NCBI GenBank assembly: GCA_964531745.1
Contig: CAZHFX010000024.1
Coordinates: 1 to 15,274, forward strand
Source of the DNA: JACRFW01 sp964531745
GTDB taxonomy: Bacteria; Patescibacteriota; Patescibacteriia; Magasanikbacterales; GWA2-37-8
Length of the DNA stretch: 15,274 nucleotides
Direction: 5' to 3'
The translations under genes and the position numbers were made by a program. Numbering within the stretch: the stretch's first letter is position 1; each line of letters opens with the position of its first letter. Of the stretch, positions 12,863 to 15,274 are shown piece by piece. Under the pieces are notes generated by a model. It was not told the origin of the DNA. It searched no databases and saw nothing but the letters and a program-made list of their open reading frames with translations.

Positions 12863-15274
12863 TTATTTAGGATGTTTTTTCATAAGGAGACTCCAAACCG
12901 AATCAGCGGCAAGCGGATTTTTTTCTACAACAGCGCCATTTTTAGCGGTTTTGAGGCCGACGCCGTCTTTCCATTCCGGCCGCCAGTTTTCTGGAAAGAT
13001 GATTTGGCTTTCAAAATCAGCAGTGATGCCGGATTGTTTTTGGACCACGAGCTGGTAGCGGGCGAGCGGAGCGGAGAACGGGCTAAACATTTTTTGCCAA
13101 CCGGACAGCGTTGCCTCTGGCGCGACCGAGAAGAGAGTAAAGGGCAGGCGGTAAGTGAATTGCACATGGCTTACTTGCCCGGGTTCGGTGATAACCCAAT
13201 TGCCGAAGACAGTTTTACCGGATTCTTCGGTGATAGTTGTGCCGGAAATTTGATCCACGCCGATTTCAATTTGGTGAGCGGACAGGAACGGGTCGTTGGT
13301 TGACCACGCATCCGGTGCCTGGAAGTTTTTTTCTTCCGGCCAGGTGAAGCCGCCGGCTGAGAGGAGAACACTCCCGTTGGGAACGTACAGCCGTAAAAAG
13401 TCAATGTTGGTTTGGCCGTAGAGTTTTTCGTCGCGGTTGCCGGAGTGTTCGCGGGTAATGACGACATTATCAACGATGGAACCGTCAGACGCTATGGTCG
13501 CTTGATGAGAGATAGTTTGATGAATTTTGGAGTCGCTCTTTTGCCCCTGAATGTTAGTGTTAACGGCAAAGAGGTAATCTTTGTTTGGCGCAATATCAAT
13601 AAGGGCGCCGGCCCAGCCGAAGGAACGCAAAGCGTCTTCCGTCTGGCTGTCGGTGAAGTAAGCCTGAATTTCTTTTTGCTTTAGAGCATCGGAAGCATTA
13701 GTGAGCAGCGACAGAATTTTATTTCCCGACACTTGCCGGAGCGCGCCGAGGAACTGGGGCGCCAAATCGGCCAGCACTTGTTTTGGTCTGTTCAGTTTTT
13801 TCTCCGGCCCTTCCTCAACAATTTGTTGAATGGTTGGCAGGGCGTCGTTGGCTGTTAAGGTGAGTTGTCTTTTCTCGTCAGTCATTGGCCCGAGCACGGT
13901 CAGAATTCTTTGCAATACAGAGGAATTTATCGCGATGACACCGTCGGTGGAAACACCGCGGCTGTGAGCGTAGAACCACATTATCTTTTGGGCGCTGGTC
14001 GGGAAATCGGGGAACCAGTTGGCATCTTGGAATTCCCAGCGTTTGTTGCTCAAGAGAAGCGGGGAAGGCGGTTTGACGAATTCTCGGAGTTGTCCTTGCA
14101 CGTCGTAAGTGCCGCCGGGTGGAACTTCAAGATTAACTATCGCCCCATCCTTTACGTCAATAATGGCGAAACTGCCCATAAAACCGCCGGTCGGCCGAAG
14201 TTCGCTTTCGTTTTGGAATACCAAGAGATAGCGGCGAAGACCGCGGCCGCCAAAAATTTCGCGAATGGCGCTCCCTAGATCGGTTAAGCTTCCTAAATCA
14301 TTGACTAAGCCCCCGAAGAGTTTTTTGTAGCCGATGAATTGGCTTTGGTATTCAAGCGGCAGGCTGTTTATTTTCACGGTGTCTAGATGTTCCAGCGCTT
14401 TTTGGTAGTTGGGCAGAGCGTTGCCGACATAGTTGAGAGCGGTGTCTATTTGTCGCAATAATGTGCTAGAGGTGTTTGGCTGGGCGGATGACAGTCCGTA
14501 TAGCAAGTAACTATTGCCGACGGCGATTTCCTGGCCGGCGAGCAAGATATTTTCCCGACTTTCTACTTCGCTTCCCACCAGCGGCAACGCGCGCGCGAGC
14601 GTATCAAGGAGGCTGTGCCGCTCTACAATGTCCAGAGCTTTGCCAAAAGTAGCCAGCGCTTGGCGAGTGGTGAGGCTTGCTTTATTCAGATCCGCTTCGC
14701 GGAGCGCGGCGGCTGAATCTTGCAGGGCGGCGAAACCAGCCATGCCATCGTTCGCGACCGTGTTTTTGATTGATTCAAACTGGCGGTAGTAGCTTCTAGC
14801 CGGCCCGGGGGTAATGATAAGGAAAACAAGGAGCCCGGCTGTCGCCGCCAGCCCTTTGGTGGGAATGAGTCGGCGAAATACGGCCAGCGCCGCCGGCCAT
14901 AGACGAGCCAGCAGTTTTTGAACGGCTAGCATTGCCGCTGATAGAACGGATGAAAATAAAGGGGGCGGCGGCGGAGGTAAGGCGGCCGCGGCGGGCCGGA
15001 AAGGCGTCGGCTCCAGTTCGTGGTAATGATGATAAAGGCTTTTGTCAGGTTCAGGAGCAGATGTTTTAATTTGGCTCCACGCCAAATCGTGGTTTTCTTT
15101 CAGATTGATAATATGGGGAGAGGCGGCAGGTTCGTGAGTAACATGGTGGATAAAAAATTTCAATGGCGAAAAAGCCGTTTTAGGCAAAACAGTTTGGGCC
15201 GCCGAGGGGGCGGCGCAGGTGGATTTATTGTGGCCAGCTTTTTGGCAGTTGGCGCAACGGCGGAGTTGTTTTTT
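12863..15274 (-). CDS. DUF4012 membrane protein with N-terminal CCHC zinc knuckle, partial at the window edge
   Basis: The reading frame is open through the right edge, so the true start lies beyond 15274. The first candidate start inside the window is a TTG at 15185-15187 with no ribosome site, and 29 sense codons precede it. These encode CANCQKAGHNKSTC, a C-x2-C-x4-H-x4-C zinc knuckle (15215-15256). Next come His-rich segments, a proline run (PPPPPP), a membrane helix (about residues 141-156 of the visible protein) and an alpha-helical region. The DUF4012 domain follows, with its signatures VFQNESELRPTGGFMGSF, DANWFPDFPTSA and DGVIAINSSVLQRIL. The function of DUF4012 is unknown; such proteins are common in CPR, Chloroflexi and Actinobacteria. 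The large C-terminal part should lie outside the membrane and the knuckle in the cytoplasm. It is followed by the Ig-domain protein in the same direction. Confidence 0.88.
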   Translation of the reverse strand, partial: KKQLRRCANCQKAGHNKSTCAAPSAAQTVLPKTAFSPLKFFIHHVTHEPAASPHIINLKENHDLAWSQIKTSAPEPDKSLYHHYHELEPTPFRPAAAALPPPPPPLFSSVLSAAMLAVQKLLARLWPAALAVFRRLIPTKGLAATAGLLVFLIITPGPARSYYRQFESIKNTVANDGMAGFAALQDSAAALREADLNKASLTTRQALATFGKALDIVERHSLLDTLARALPLVGSEVESRENILLAGQEIAVGNSYLLYGLSSAQPNTSSTLLRQIDTALNYVGNALPNYQKALEHLDTVKINSLPLEYQSQFIGYKKLFGGLVNDLGSLTDLGSAIREIFGGRGLRRYLLVFQNESELRPTGGFMGSFAIIDVKDGAIVNLEVPPGGTYDVQGQLREFVKPPSPLLLSNKRWEFQDANWFPDFPTSAQKIMWFYAHSRGVSTDGVIAINSSVLQRILTVLGPMTDEKRQLTLTANDALPTIQQIVEEGPEKKLNRPKQVLADLAPQFLGALRQVSGNKILSLLTNASDALKQKEIQAYFTDSQTEDALRSFGWAGALIDIAPNKDYLFAVNTNIQGQKSDSKIHQTISHQATIASDGSIVDNVVITREHSGNRDEKLYGQTNIDFLRLYVPNGSVLLSAGGFTWPEEKNFQAPDAWSTNDPFLSAHQIEIGVDQISGTTITEESGKTVFGNWVITEPGQVSHVQFTYRLPFTLFSVAPEATLSGWQKMFSPFSAPLARYQLVVQKQSGITADFESQIIFPENWRPEWKDGVGLKTAKNGAVVEKNPLAADSVWSLLMKKHPK

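Noticed and set aside
15185..15187. TTG as the start codon of the DUF4012 protein
   Set aside because: The frame is open for 29 more codons to the window edge, those codons encode a well-formed zinc knuckle, and no ribosome site precedes the TTG.

Overview
The window looks like a chromosomal segment of an ultrasmall bacterium of the Candidate Phyla Radiation (Patescibacteria, Parcubacteria-like). This is an inference from gene content and style. The content includes a four-domain ribosomal protein S1, FtsH, a PilB-type ATPase next to a membrane-anchored baseplate-J-like protein, a threonyl-tRNA synthetase without a TGS domain, and a DUF4012 protein paired with a surface protein of Ig-like domains. 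Most genes lack a clear Shine-Dalgarno sequence, and two internal promoters look like extended -10 elements very close to the start codon. No species can be named from the sequence alone.

Layout, left to right. Positions 2-7068 hold five plus-strand genes: rpsA, ftsH, a polytopic membrane protein, pilB/gspE and the baseplate-J-like protein. An AT-rich terminator after ftsH overlaps the promoter of the next gene. A hairpin with U-tracts on both strands (about 7087-7115) closes this block. Next is a minus-strand orphan gene (7136-7798) with visibly higher GC, different codon choice, a consensus sigma-70 promoter and a strong Shine-Dalgarno. Its control region is divergent from a second consensus promoter that starts a T-box leader (about 7927-8109). 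The leader has an antiterminator with the bulge UGGAACC and a competing 12-bp terminator, and it controls thrS. A 33-codon remnant of a GNAT acetyltransferase (8117-8218) sits between the leader and thrS. thrS is followed by miaA, so both tRNA genes probably respond to uncharged tRNA-Thr. The miaA stop codon overlaps the stop codon of a convergent two-gene minus-strand unit: a large DUF4012 protein, open to the right edge of the window, followed by the Ig-domain surface protein.

The regions deserving most attention are the 7.1-8.2 kb island (foreign-looking gene, palindrome, tandem repeat, compact T-box, gene remnant) and the right edge. At the right edge the DUF4012 reading frame continues upstream of its first possible start and encodes a CCHC zinc knuckle, which is unusual for a bacterial envelope protein.
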